52,645 nt of DNA from Tenericutes bacterium ADurb.BinA124 (GCA_002068415.1 MVZM01000012.1:1-52645); one strand, 5' to 3'; counted from the first letter of the stretch, positions 1-7,772 are shown. The notes: generated by a model from the letters alone, not told the origin. Numbers and translations: made by a program.

Positions 1-1
1 T

Positions 2-109
2 GAACCTGTCACCTTCAAAATTCTTGATAGGATGTGCAAAACGCTTGAAGTCGATTATGGCGATATCATGGAATATAAGCCTGATGTCAAAGACGATGAA
101 AGCGATTAA
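2..109 (+). CDS. C-terminal end of a small Cro/C1-type HTH regulator (partial)
   Basis: The first 35 codons visible before a TAA stop read like the tail of a short Cro/CI-type helix-turn-helix regulator of the YozG kind: a helix around ILDRMCKTLEV followed by the turn DYGDIMEY and an acidic end. The N-terminal recognition helices lie outside the window. Base composition matches the following G+C-richer block, so it probably belongs to the same island as the HTH-capE gene. Function beyond DNA binding cannot be judged. Family call is from residue pattern only. Confidence 0.6.
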   Translation, partial: EPVTFKILDRMCKTLEVDYGDIMEYKPDVKDDESD

Positions 110-298
110 ATTAGACAAACTGGAATCTGAACGAGCAGCGATTAGGAACAGAAAGGACGAAAAGCCTTCTGAAGTCGCTGCCTATTTTTGTGACTGATTT
201 TTCTCAAGAAGAAAAGCTAATAGAGTGTCAAAAACTGCAAATAATTCACTTTTCAAAAAATAATTTTAGAAATACAACAATAAAATAATCTAAACCAC

Positions 299-327
299 TT
301 GCAAAAATTGCACATTTGTGATAGAAT
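299..327 (+). promoter_or_regulatory. promoter with overlapping inverted repeat ahead of HTH-capE
   Basis: TTGCAA (299-304) and TAGAAT (322-327) are separated by exactly 17 bases, a good sigma-A-type promoter, about 40 bases before the capE start. An inverted repeat TGCAA-N3-TTGCA (300-312) lies across the -35 element. Since the downstream enzyme carries its own XRE domain, the repeat is a candidate autoregulatory operator; that link is inference. Confidence 0.55.
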
Positions 328-368
328 TTTCTTGTCTTTTAAAAATATGTGAAAGGATAGTGCTTATT

Positions 369-1577
369 ATGACCCTAAAAGAATTAAGAAAAACATGCAA
401 TTTAACCCAAAAGGAAGCCGCTGAGCTTACCAAGACTTCAGTACGCTCATTTATCATGTATGAAAATGATGAAGATGCTGCAGACCAATTAAGGCTCCAA
501 AGAATCAAGGAAATCTTGGAAGAGTACGCAGACAACGACACTAATATATTAAAGGATAAGGTCTTGCTCATCACCGGTGGCACCGGCTCTTTCGGCAATG
601 CCGTATTGAACAGGTTTTTGAAGACCGACATCGGCGAGATCAGGATCTTCTCACGTGACGAGAAGAAGCAGGACGACATGCGCCATGAATACCAGGCCAA
701 ATATCCTGATTATTTCCAGAAGATCAAATTCTATATCGGCGACGTTCGTTCCTTGGAATCTTGCAGGGGAGCGATGGATGGTGTTGACTACATTTTCCAT
801 GCCGCAGCATTAAAGCAAGTTCCTTCGTGTGAATTTTTCCCGATGGAAGCTGTTAAAACAAACGTCATCGGTACCGACAACATTTTGACCGCGGCAATCG
901 AAGCGGGAGTCAAATGCGTCATATGCCTATCCACGGATAAAGCGGCATACCCGATCAACGCGATGGGCATCACCAAGGCAATCGCGGAGAAGGTGGCGGT
1001 CGCCAAGTCGAGACACAGCAAGGGCACAAGGATCTGCTGCACTCGCTATGGCAACGTTATGTGTTCAAGAGGTTCTGTCATCCCTCTTTGGATTGACCAG
1101 ATCAGACAAGGATTGCCTATCACTTTGACTGAGCCTTCCATGACACGTTTTATCATGAGTTTGGAAGAAGCTGTCGACCTTGTTCTGTTTGCCTTCAAAC
1201 ACGGCGAGAACGGCGATATCCTCGTTCAAAAGGCACCGGCCTGCACGATCGGAATGCAAGCCGAGGCAGTCTGTGAGATGTTTGGTGGAAGAAAAGAAGA
1301 TATCAAAGTTATCGGTATCCGTCATGGTGAAAAGATGTATGAGACTCTTCTGACTAAGGAAGAATGTGCTAAGGCTGAAGATTTAGGTAACTTCTATAGA
1401 GTCCCTGCCGATAACCGTGGACTTAACTACGACAAATACTTCACAGACGGCAACAAGAAGGCCGTTACAATCGAGGAGTTCAACTCGAACAATACCAGAA
1501 GGTTGAACAAGAAAGAAATCAAAGAAACCATGATGAAGCTTTCCTACATCCAGGAAAGACTTGCAGAAGATAAATAA
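369..1577 (+). CDS. capE: HTH domain fused to CapE/FnlA-type UDP-GlcNAc 4,6-dehydratase/5-epimerase
   Basis: This 402-residue protein starts at ATG 369, 11 bases after an AAAGGA site; an upstream in-frame ATG at 318 sits inside the promoter and is unlikely. Residues 1-56 form an XRE-type helix-turn-helix (NLTQKEAAELTKTSVRSF core). Residues 61 onward are an extended short-chain dehydrogenase: TGGTGSFG nucleotide-binding loop at 69-76, SRDEKKQDDMR, then STDKAAYPINAMGITKA, where M-x3-K replaces the usual Y-x3-K. The CapE family converts UDP-GlcNAc to a 4-keto-6-deoxy intermediate, the first step to UDP-N-acetyl-L-fucosamine. capG and capF follow in the same transcript. CapE proteins are normally about 330-340 residues without a DNA-binding domain, as in the second copy at 11449, so the fusion is the odd feature. 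G+C content is much higher than in that copy. Confidence 0.9.
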   Translation: MTLKELRKTCNLTQKEAAELTKTSVRSFIMYENDEDAADQLRLQRIKEILEEYADNDTNILKDKVLLITGGTGSFGNAVLNRFLKTDIGEIRIFSRDEKKQDDMRHEYQAKYPDYFQKIKFYIGDVRSLESCRGAMDGVDYIFHAAALKQVPSCEFFPMEAVKTNVIGTDNILTAAIEAGVKCVICLSTDKAAYPINAMGITKAIAEKVAVAKSRHSKGTRICCTRYGNVMCSRGSVIPLWIDQIRQGLPITLTEPSMTRFIMSLEEAVDLVLFAFKHGENGDILVQKAPACTIGMQAEAVCEMFGGRKEDIKVIGIRHGEKMYETLLTKEECAKAEDLGNFYRVPADNRGLNYDKYFTDGNKKAVTIEEFNSNNTRRLNKKEIKETMMKLSYIQERLAEDK

Positions 1578-1593
1578 TAAGGAGGGTAACTTA

Positions 1594-2754
1594 ATGTTTA
1601 ACTGGAAAGAAAACGGCAAAACGAAACTCCTTATCATATGTGGGACAAGACCAGAGATCATCCGTCTTGCTGCAGTGATGAAAAGATCAAGGGAATACCT
1701 TGATACCTGCATCTGTTACACAAACCAAAACTATGACAAGAACCTCTCAACGGTTTTTTGGGAAGATTTTGAGTTGGGCGGACCGGATGTTTTACTGCAT
1801 GTTGCAGGCAAAAACCTCGGCGAAACCTGCGCGAATATCATCAGTCAGACCTATGACCTGATGGTTGAATTGAAACCTGAGGCCGTGTTGGTGCTTGGCG
1901 ATACGAACAGCTGCTTGAGCGCGATCAACGCAAAGCGACTTCACATCCCGCTTTTCCATATGGAAGCGGGCAACCGTTGCAAAGACGAATGCCTTCCTGA
2001 GGAAACAAACAGAAGGATCGTAGACATCATATCCGATGTGAACCTTCCTTATTCTGAAGCTGCCAGACGTTATCTAATTGAATGCGGCATGCCAAAAGAG
2101 AGAACGTATGTGACTGGTTCACCAATGGCGGAAGTACTTACGATGAACCTTGATAAAATCAAAAATAGCGATGCTTTGCAGAGATTAGGACTCAAAAAGG
2201 ATAATTACATCCTTCTTTCTGCTCACCGCGAAGAGAACCTCGATAGCGATAAAAACTTCAACAACCTATTCACCGCCATTAACGCTTTGGCGGAGAAATA
2301 TGATATGCCAATCCTTTATTCTTGCCACCCTAGAAGCAAGAAGAAGCTCGAGGCGAGCGGATTCAAGCTTGACCCAAGGGTCAGGGTGAATGAGCCTCTT
2401 GGCTTCAATGACTATAACAACCTTCAGATGAATGCTTTGGCCATCGTTTCCGATAGCGGAACTTTACCTGAGGAATCCAGTTTCTATTTATCAATAGGTA
2501 GCCCGATCGCGGCAGTCTGCATCAGGACGTCAACCGAACGTCCCGAGGCGGTAGAGGCAGGCGACTTCATCATCGCCGGAATCACGACCAAGGAACTTCT
2601 TCAGGCAACCGATATGGCAATCGAGATGAAGAAGCAGGGCGTTTTGGGAAAACCTTGTCCTGACTATACTGATATCTGTGTTTCCATGAAAGTAGTCAGA
2701 ATCATTCAAAGCTACACCAACATCGTCAACCGCATGGTTTGGAGGAAGGACTGA
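1594..2754 (+). CDS. capG: CapG/FnlC-type UDP-N-acetyl sugar 2-epimerase
   Basis: The gene encodes 386 residues from ATG 1594, preceded by GGAGGG at 1581; it follows capE by 16 bases. It has the WecB/CapG fold signatures: GTRPEIIRL near the start, QNYDKNLS, DTNSCLSAINAKR, HMEAGNRC, PEETNRRIVD, SAHREEN and SDSGTLPEESS. In the UDP-FucNAc pathway this enzyme makes the last C2 epimerisation, from UDP-N-acetyl-pneumosamine to UDP-N-acetyl-L-fucosamine, in the cytoplasm. The company of capE and capF favours CapG over WecB (UDP-GlcNAc 2-epimerase). A paralogue lies at 13565; this copy is longer at the C-terminus and G+C-richer, so the two are not a recent duplication. Confidence 0.88.
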   Translation: MFNWKENGKTKLLIICGTRPEIIRLAAVMKRSREYLDTCICYTNQNYDKNLSTVFWEDFELGGPDVLLHVAGKNLGETCANIISQTYDLMVELKPEAVLVLGDTNSCLSAINAKRLHIPLFHMEAGNRCKDECLPEETNRRIVDIISDVNLPYSEAARRYLIECGMPKERTYVTGSPMAEVLTMNLDKIKNSDALQRLGLKKDNYILLSAHREENLDSDKNFNNLFTAINALAEKYDMPILYSCHPRSKKKLEASGFKLDPRVRVNEPLGFNDYNNLQMNALAIVSDSGTLPEESSFYLSIGSPIAAVCIRTSTERPEAVEAGDFIIAGITTKELLQATDMAIEMKKQGVLGKPCPDYTDICVSMKVVRIIQSYTNIVNRMVWRKD

Positions 2755-2756
2755 GG

Positions 2757-3953
2757 ATGAAGATACTTGTAACGGGCGCGAAAGGAATGGTCGGCACATC
2801 CTTGGTCAACAATCTGAAAAACATCAAGGATGGCAAAAACAGAACGAGACCAAATATTCAAATCGATGAGATTTACGAGTATGACCTTGGTGACGAAGCA
2901 AAGCTCGATGAATACTGCTCGGATTGTGACTTCGTCTTCAATCTTGCGGGTATCAACAGACCTACCAATCCTGAGGATTTCATGAAGGGAAACTTCGGAT
3001 TCGGATCAACGTTGCTCGAGACATTGAAGAAACACGGAAACAAGGCTCCGATTATGCTTTCAAGCTCCATCCAGGCCACTTTGTGCGGAAGGTTCGGCAA
3101 TAGCGAATACGGCCGTAGCAAATTAGCAGGGGAAGAACTGCTCTTCAATTATGGTAAGGATAACGACGTGAAAGTTTACGTCTACCGTTTCCCCAATTTG
3201 ATGGGACATTCCAGACCTAAATACAATTCAGCTGTTTCCACATTCTGCTGGGCAGTTGCGAACGATGAAGAATTCACTGTTAACGATAGGTCTACTGAAC
3301 TTGAGCTTCTCTATATAGATGACCTAGTTGAAGGGATGTTTGACCTTCTCGAAGGCAAAGAAAAACATTGCGAATTCATCGAAACCGAAACGGTTCTGAA
3401 AGAGAATGGCAGGTATTGCTGCGTTCCCGTGACACATAAAGTGACATTGGGAGAGATAGTGGACCTTCTTCAAGAATTCAAGGAACAGCCAGTCTCTCTG
3501 ATGATGCCAAAGATTCCGAATGGCTCGTTTGCTAAAAAACTCTTCAGCTTATACCTATCTTATCTGCCAAAAGAGAAATTCAAGTATGCCTTGAAGATGA
3601 ACTGCGATGATAGGGGAAGCTTCACGGAACTCATCCACACTGTTGATTGTGGACAGGTTTCGGTGAACATCAGCAAACCCGGAATCACGAAAGGCAACCA
3701 TTGGCACAATTCCAAGTGGGAACAATTCATCGTTGTAAGCGGGCACGCCTTGATTCAAGAGAGAAACATCAACACAGGCGAATATGTCGAGTTTGAGGTA
3801 TCGGGAGATAAGATCGAAGCGGTGTATATGATTCCGGGCTGGACTCACAACATCATCAACCTATCCGAGACCGAGAATCTTGTAACGATCATGACATGTA
3901 ACGAGGTTTTCGATAAGGATAGACCGGATACATTCTTTGAAATAGTGAAATAA
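2757..3953 (+). CDS. capF: CapF/FnlB-type reductase with C-terminal cupin
   Basis: This 398-residue protein starts at ATG 2757, two bases after the capG stop, with GGAGGA at 2741. The N-terminal half is a Rossmann SDR (KILVTGAKGMVG, then NLAGINRP, SSIQATLCG and a Y-x3-K in YGRSK). The last 120 residues are a cupin with the metal-site pattern GNHWHNSKWEQFIVVSG. CapF proteins reduce and epimerise the 4-keto product of CapE to UDP-N-acetyl-6-deoxy-talose, and the cupin domain binds zinc in characterised homologues. It completes a UDP-FucNAc set with capE and capG in the order E-G-F, unlike the E-F-G order of the second set. A terminator follows directly. Confidence 0.88.
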   Translation: MKILVTGAKGMVGTSLVNNLKNIKDGKNRTRPNIQIDEIYEYDLGDEAKLDEYCSDCDFVFNLAGINRPTNPEDFMKGNFGFGSTLLETLKKHGNKAPIMLSSSIQATLCGRFGNSEYGRSKLAGEELLFNYGKDNDVKVYVYRFPNLMGHSRPKYNSAVSTFCWAVANDEEFTVNDRSTELELLYIDDLVEGMFDLLEGKEKHCEFIETETVLKENGRYCCVPVTHKVTLGEIVDLLQEFKEQPVSLMMPKIPNGSFAKKLFSLYLSYLPKEKFKYALKMNCDDRGSFTELIHTVDCGQVSVNISKPGITKGNHWHNSKWEQFIVVSGHALIQERNINTGEYVEFEVSGDKIEAVYMIPGWTHNIINLSETENLVTIMTCNEVFDKDRPDTFFEIVK

Positions 3954-3958
3954 CATAG

Positions 3959-4033
3959 AAAAAAGCAGTCAGGTGACGACTAAGCAGAAGACCAACAAAG
4001 ATCTTCCGAAGTCATAACTTGACTGCTTTTTTT
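3959..4033. terminator. bidirectional terminator between capF and the XRE gene
   Basis: An A-run plus GCAGTCAGGT (from 3965) pairs with ACTTGACTGC ending at 4026, followed by a T-run. The arms are separated by about 43 bases. It can serve both capF (plus) and the convergent XRE gene (minus), whose stop codon lies in the T-run. Confidence 0.6.
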
Positions 4034-4328
4034 ATTTTTCGTTGAATTCGTCGATAATTGCCTTTGTTAATTCCTTTCTTCTTTCCGGAAGAGAATTGAT
4101 TTTTATTAACAAAACCTCTCCTTCTGAGTCTTGCTCGTCGGAAAAGAAATCAGCCAAACTGATTCCAAACGCCTCACATATTTTTTCAAGCGTCGGTATT
4201 GTGGGCACTGAAGTCGATCTGAACATGGTTGAGATGGTTGACTGGGTCATGCCTGCTTTCTCGGCCAACATATAAGTTGTCCACCCTCTGAGTTCCATAA
4301 GCTGATAAATGCGGTTTTTAATGTCCAT
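4032..4328 (-). CDS. XRE-family transcriptional regulator
   Basis: This 98-residue protein is read from ATG at 4328, with AAAGGAGG 12 bases upstream on the minus strand; longer upstream extensions lack such a site. Residues 5-60 form an XRE helix-turn-helix (YMLAEKAGMTQSTISTMFRS recognition region, then TIPTLEKICEAFGISLADFF). The charged C-terminal tail, ending ELTKAIIDEFNEK, may dimerise. It faces away from the serine recombinase at 4512, and the 180-base divergent region holds direct repeats, so it is the likely repressor of the recombinase cassette; that role is inference from position. Confidence 0.85.
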   Translation of the reverse strand: MDIKNRIYQLMELRGWTTYMLAEKAGMTQSTISTMFRSTSVPTIPTLEKICEAFGISLADFFSDEQDSEGEVLLIKINSLPERRKELTKAIIDEFNEK

Positions 4329-4415
4329 AGGTAAGAAACCTCCTTTCGTACGTACATACATCACTCTAAAAGGAAGTTTTATCAAGTCATTATTCAGCCA
4401 TATCTCAAAATAAAC

Positions 4416-4482
4416 GCAAATCCGTAGTAATTTAAACGGCAATCCGTATTATTTGGAATTTGAGCCCGCAGTAAAATATAAG
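4416..4482. promoter_or_regulatory. divergent control region: direct repeats overlapping recombinase promoter
   Basis: Two imperfect direct repeats, GCAAATCCGTAGTAATTT (4416-4433) and GCAATCCGTATTATTT (4439-4454), lie one after the other. The second overlaps a promoter TTGGAA (4453-4458), 18-base spacer, TATAAG (4477-4482) reading into the recombinase. The arrangement fits operators for the divergent XRE protein. The direct repeats could also be recombinase-binding sites. Confidence 0.45.
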
Positions 4483-4511
4483 CGAGTGAATGTAGGGGAT
4501 GTGATTATACC

Positions 4512-6077
4512 GTGGCAATAGACAATGAAGAGAAAACAAAATTAAGAGAATCAATTGCTAATGGGTATAAACGTGATGAAATAGAACTGATAGCAAAGAA
4601 CTCGTCTGGTGAGGATCGTTTTTCTTTAAATAAGGAAATGCGCGTGTGCGCGTATTGCAGAGTATCAACTGACAACATCGAGCAGACCACTTCTTATGAG
4701 TTTCAACGACAGGAATACACAGAGAAAATCGAGTCGAACGATAAATGGACCTTGGTCGATATATATGCCGATGAAGGTATTTCCGGCACATCGATGATGC
4801 ACCGAGACAGCTTCAATAGAATGATAAATGACTGCAAGAAAGGGCTGATTGATCTCATTCTGGTCAAATCGGTTTCCAGATTTGCGAGAAATGTGGTCGA
4901 TTGCCTTTCGACGGTTGAAATGCTTCTCGGACTAAGGCCACCTGTTAGGGTTATTTTCGAGAGTGAAAACATCGACACAGCAAAGACGGAATCGATGTTC
5001 ATGCTTCAGATCATGGCAATGATGGCCGAAGGCGAGTCCAGGAACAAGTCCGACATCATGAAATGGTCTTACAACCATAGAAACAGCATAGGAAGGTTCA
5101 TGACACCTAGGCTTTTTGGGTATGAGATAGATAAGGACCTTCCTGAAAAATACAGAATAGTCGAGGAAGAGGCTGAGGTAATCAGGCTTGTTTTTTCCAT
5201 GTTCTCGTTTGGGATGAGCCCGCTGAAGATCGCTGAGATCATGCAGAAATCCGGGAAGATTTCCAACTACAAGCACGAGTGCAAATGGAAAAGCAGCGTC
5301 GTTACAAGCATTCTTGATAACGAAAGAAGATGTGGGGAACTTTTGGCCTCCAAGACATTCACCATCAGCTTCAAGACGCACAAGAGTGTGCGAAACGGTC
5401 CGGATGTTGAGGATGGGCCAAACCAATACTTCGTCAGGGAGCACCATGATCCGATCGTTTCAGTCGAGATGTTCGAGCACGTCGTGAAGATGAGAAAAGC
5501 CAGGAAGGAATTGAATCTCACCGGCGCCTTTCCAATAATGAAGGTGATTAGGACAGGAGTCCTGAAAGGATTTGTCTCTGTTTCTCTTCGATATACCGGC
5601 TTTGATATTGACGATTATCTTTCGGCCAGCAACTTCGTGAGCGAAAATGGGCAATCTGTCAGTTCAAGACTCGAGAATGCGAATTTGAGAAAGGGCGATT
5701 TCTCGCATTTCGATTTGGATGGGTACGAACTGTTGGACAGCCAGCTGTTCATATCAAGCAATATGCCAATCGTGAAGATAACCAGCGAGGAAATTTCCTT
5801 TAATAAAATATGTTACGAAAAGCTTGGCTCATGTGAGGCAATCGAAGTGCTTTATGAGCCACACGAAAACATGATGGCGATAAGACCATGCCAAGCAGAC
5901 CATCCCAACGCTGTGAAATGGGTAAAATGCAATGGAAAAAGAACGATAATGAGAAAACTGAAAGCCTACGGGTTCTCTTCGCTTTTGTTTGAGACAAACG
6001 GATGGAAAAAGCGGCTATATATGCAAGGCTGTCATCAAGTGGCAGATATGATTTCAAGGACTGCGTCGAAACGATAA
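4512..6077 (+). CDS. large serine recombinase without zinc ribbon
   Basis: The gene encodes 521 residues from GTG 4512 (AGGGGAT 11 bases before). After a 42-residue lead, residues 43-190 are a resolvase catalytic domain: catalytic Ser52 in YCRVST, Gln65-Gln67 region, DEGISGTS, and Arg123/Arg126 in SRFARN. Residues 190-330 match the Recombinase domain (RFMTPRLFGYEI, SPLKIAEIM, SSVVTSILDNERRCGE). The usual CxxC zinc ribbon is absent; instead there is VLKGFVSVSLRYTGFDIDDY and a C-terminal domain (about 415-515, PCQADHPNAVKW, NGWKKRLYMQG) shared with the two proteins encoded at 6507 and 7183. It should cut and rejoin DNA by a serine mechanism; its site and orientation preference are unknown. It heads a compact five-gene cassette and overlaps the next gene by 76 bases. 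Confidence 0.9.
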   Translation: MAIDNEEKTKLRESIANGYKRDEIELIAKNSSGEDRFSLNKEMRVCAYCRVSTDNIEQTTSYEFQRQEYTEKIESNDKWTLVDIYADEGISGTSMMHRDSFNRMINDCKKGLIDLILVKSVSRFARNVVDCLSTVEMLLGLRPPVRVIFESENIDTAKTESMFMLQIMAMMAEGESRNKSDIMKWSYNHRNSIGRFMTPRLFGYEIDKDLPEKYRIVEEEAEVIRLVFSMFSFGMSPLKIAEIMQKSGKISNYKHECKWKSSVVTSILDNERRCGELLASKTFTISFKTHKSVRNGPDVEDGPNQYFVREHHDPIVSVEMFEHVVKMRKARKELNLTGAFPIMKVIRTGVLKGFVSVSLRYTGFDIDDYLSASNFVSENGQSVSSRLENANLRKGDFSHFDLDGYELLDSQLFISSNMPIVKITSEEISFNKICYEKLGSCEAIEVLYEPHENMMAIRPCQADHPNAVKWVKCNGKRTIMRKLKAYGFSSLLFETNGWKKRLYMQGCHQVADMISRTASKR

Positions 6078-6493
6078 AGGCATACGGGTGGAAACACGTG
6101 GCAAATTTCGTCGACATTGCGCAAGACGGCTATTCTTTCGACCGCCCAGAATACCAGAGGATGAAAAGATGCATAAACGACGGGCTCGTCGACAACGTCA
6201 TATTCCCTTCGTTCCTGGATTTCACTAGAGATGTATCGTCAGCCTTAGAGGAAATCGAATACGCGAAGGAAAGAGGGGCGACCTTCTATTTCTGCGACAT
6301 CGACATTAGCTCGGACGATATCGACGTGACATCCGAGTCGTTCAAAAAGGTGTTGGATTCGCTTTTGGACGGGTCAATCCACAAGACTTTTGGCCAAAAC
6401 GATGAGGTCGAGGACGAGCTGCATGCAAACAAGGACCACATAGAGGATTACATGGATGATTTTCAGGTGGTCGACGAGAAGCTTTTCAATTAG
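6002..6493 (+). CDS. catalytic-domain-only serine recombinase homologue
   Basis: This 163-residue protein begins within the last 76 bases of the large recombinase gene, in the -1 frame. It opens with AAIYARLSSSG (Arg9, Ser11 as catalytic pair), then DGYSFDRPEYQRM and FPSFLDFTRDVSSALEEIEYAKERGATFYF, which align with a resolvase catalytic domain. Of the paired arginines (SRFARN in its neighbour), only Arg76 remains; the first is Asp73. There is no Recombinase or helix-turn-helix domain; the C-terminus is acidic (ten-odd Asp/Glu in the last 40). It may be an accessory or regulatory subunit of the large recombinase. No strong ribosome binding site precedes it, so translation probably depends on coupling or on frameshifting from the upstream gene. 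Confidence 0.75.
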   Translation: MEKAAIYARLSSSGRYDFKDCVETIKAYGWKHVANFVDIAQDGYSFDRPEYQRMKRCINDGLVDNVIFPSFLDFTRDVSSALEEIEYAKERGATFYFCDIDISSDDIDVTSESFKKVLDSLLDGSIHKTFGQNDEVEDELHANKDHIEDYMDDFQVVDEKLFN

Positions 6494-6506
6494 GAGGTAA
6501 TCGTTG

Positions 6507-7202
6507 ATGATCGAAGAAAAGAAACCAATCGAAAACGAGGAAGACATCGATATAGAGGAAATGGAGGAAAAGGAACTTCTCAACGACTACCAAGTCGTAA
6601 GAAGGGAATTTTTCGCACACACATTTGACGCGGCTGTTACCTTCAGGTACGACAGCCTTTCCTTTAACGCGGCGGCAATCAACAAGATTCCTGAAACGAT
6701 GTATGTTCAAATCCTGATCAACCCAGAGAAAAAGAAAATGGTTGTGAAAATGTGCGACGTGGACACGAAGAACGCGGCCAAATGGGCGAGACTTGACAAA
6801 AAGACTGGAAAAAGGGCATCGAGAAAGATGATGGGCAGGATGTTCACAGCCAAACTGTATGACATGATGGGCTGGGCACCGGAGAACAGGTACAAGATCC
6901 AGGGCACCCTTATGAGATGCAAGGAAGAGATAATCCTCGTCTTCAACCTTGAGGAGACCGAAATCTTCGTACCAAGGAACAAGAACGATGACGACGCAAC
7001 AAGGAGCAAGAGGTCGTACTTCCCGGAAAGCTGGAGGGACTCATTCGGAGTCACTTATGGCGAACTGAAGAAAAGCATAGGGGTTGACATACTCGACGGA
7101 TTCGCCGTCATGGAAGTCGTCAAACCGAAGAACAGAAGCCCAAAAGTCCCAGCGGGATATGAGATGAAGGAAGTGAAGTCGGATGGCGCAGATGGAAGGT
7201 AA
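6507..7202 (+). CDS. recombinase-cassette protein sharing the recombinase C-terminal domain
   Basis: The protein has 231 residues from ATG 6507 (AGGAGG at 6492); a TTG just before is less likely. An acidic lead (1-28) precedes a domain at about 30-150 with VRREFFAHTF, DSLSFNAAAI, PEKKKMVVKMCDVD, NAAKW, YDMMGW and RYKIQG, matching the end of the serine recombinase in the order and spacing of motifs. A second part (about 165-212, YFPESWRDSFGVTYGELKKS) has no counterpart in the neighbours. From memory, similar proteins accompany recombinases in gut Bacillota and are often named integrase, but there is no nuclease or tyrosine-recombinase motif here. A role in recognising DNA with the recombinase is inference. 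Confidence 0.7.
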   Translation: MIEEKKPIENEEDIDIEEMEEKELLNDYQVVRREFFAHTFDAAVTFRYDSLSFNAAAINKIPETMYVQILINPEKKKMVVKMCDVDTKNAAKWARLDKKTGKRASRKMMGRMFTAKLYDMMGWAPENRYKIQGTLMRCKEEIILVFNLEETEIFVPRNKNDDDATRSKRSYFPESWRDSFGVTYGELKKSIGVDILDGFAVMEVVKPKNRSPKVPAGYEMKEVKSDGADGR

Positions 7203-7563
7203 CTTGTCGCAAACTGTAGGGTTCAACTATGTATGTGGGAGAATCCGAATCAATCACGAAGTGCTAGAGAAACTCTTCCTTCCCATATTTATAAAGATAA
7301 TGCTTAACGCGGATGACGGGAGGATCGTGATCATTGGTTCCGACAGCTACGACCAGAACTGTATCAAAATCAATTATTCGCTGAAAAGCATAAAAAGGCT
7401 CGGGGTATACATATACTCCAAGTTGCTGGTCGAGAAGGTCTACATAGTGGCTGGATGGAACCTCGCAAGAGCCTATAGGATCCAGATGTCACTTGATAGT
7501 GATATGGGAACAATGGCGGCAAATCTAAAAGACGCAATCATGGTGACCTCGACATCAAGATGA
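7183..7563 (+). CDS. second small paralogue of the recombinase C-terminal domain
   Basis: This 126-residue protein starts at ATG 7183, overlapping the previous gene by 20 bases, with AAGGAAG about 12 bases upstream. It follows the same domain plan: an N-terminal strand region (VGFNYVCGRIRINHEVLEKL), FIKIMLNADDGRIVIIGSD, a middle helix, then AGWNLARAYRIQM, equivalent to GW-x4-RYxIQG. It lacks the NAxKW motif. With the recombinase and the 231-residue protein it forms three divergent copies of one domain in a row. No enzymatic residues are evident. Confidence 0.62.
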   Translation: MAQMEGNLSQTVGFNYVCGRIRINHEVLEKLFLPIFIKIMLNADDGRIVIIGSDSYDQNCIKINYSLKSIKRLGVYIYSKLLVEKVYIVAGWNLARAYRIQMSLDSDMGTMAANLKDAIMVTSTSR

Positions 7564-7772
7564 ATTGGCCTTCGATCATCAAGACGCTTCGAGAAAGGAT
7601 GTTTCTCAGCCAATCCAAATTTGGCAGTCTGTTAGGAGTCAGCTACGTGACCGTCAGCAGATGGGAAGGTGGTCAGTGTTCACCCCATTTCTCGAAAAGG
7701 GCGAAAATAATAGAACTTTGCCGGGAACACGACGTAAAACTAAAGGAATTCATATTTATCAGGAAGCAGTGA
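7560..7772 (+). CDS. small XRE helix-turn-helix protein
   Basis: A 70-residue protein begins with ATG 7560, overlapping the preceding TGA by an ATGA junction, so it is translationally coupled. Almost the whole chain is a helix-turn-helix: IIKTLRERMFLSQSKFGSLL, VSYVTVSRWEGGQCSPHF, then AKIIELCREHDV. It closes the recombinase cassette and may control it or act as a directionality factor; both are inferences from position. A different ORF over 7565-7834 is a frame shadow. Confidence 0.75.
   Translation: MNWPSIIKTLRERMFLSQSKFGSLLGVSYVTVSRWEGGQCSPHFSKRAKIIELCREHDVKLKEFIFIRKQ

Noticed and set aside
96..197. 33-codon frame MKAIKLDKLESERAA overlapping the end of the first regulator
   Set aside because: Short, no ribosome site, no recognisable motif; could be chance.
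2752..2754. TGA read as tryptophan (mycoplasma code)
   Set aside because: TGA ends complete genes at 2752-2754, 7561-7563, 11447-11449 and elsewhere exactly at family-typical ends, and TGG is used for Trp throughout.
6002..6077. Overlap of the two recombinase genes as a simple frameshift error
   Set aside because: Both frames carry conserved family motifs on each side and within the overlap, so they are better read as two genes.
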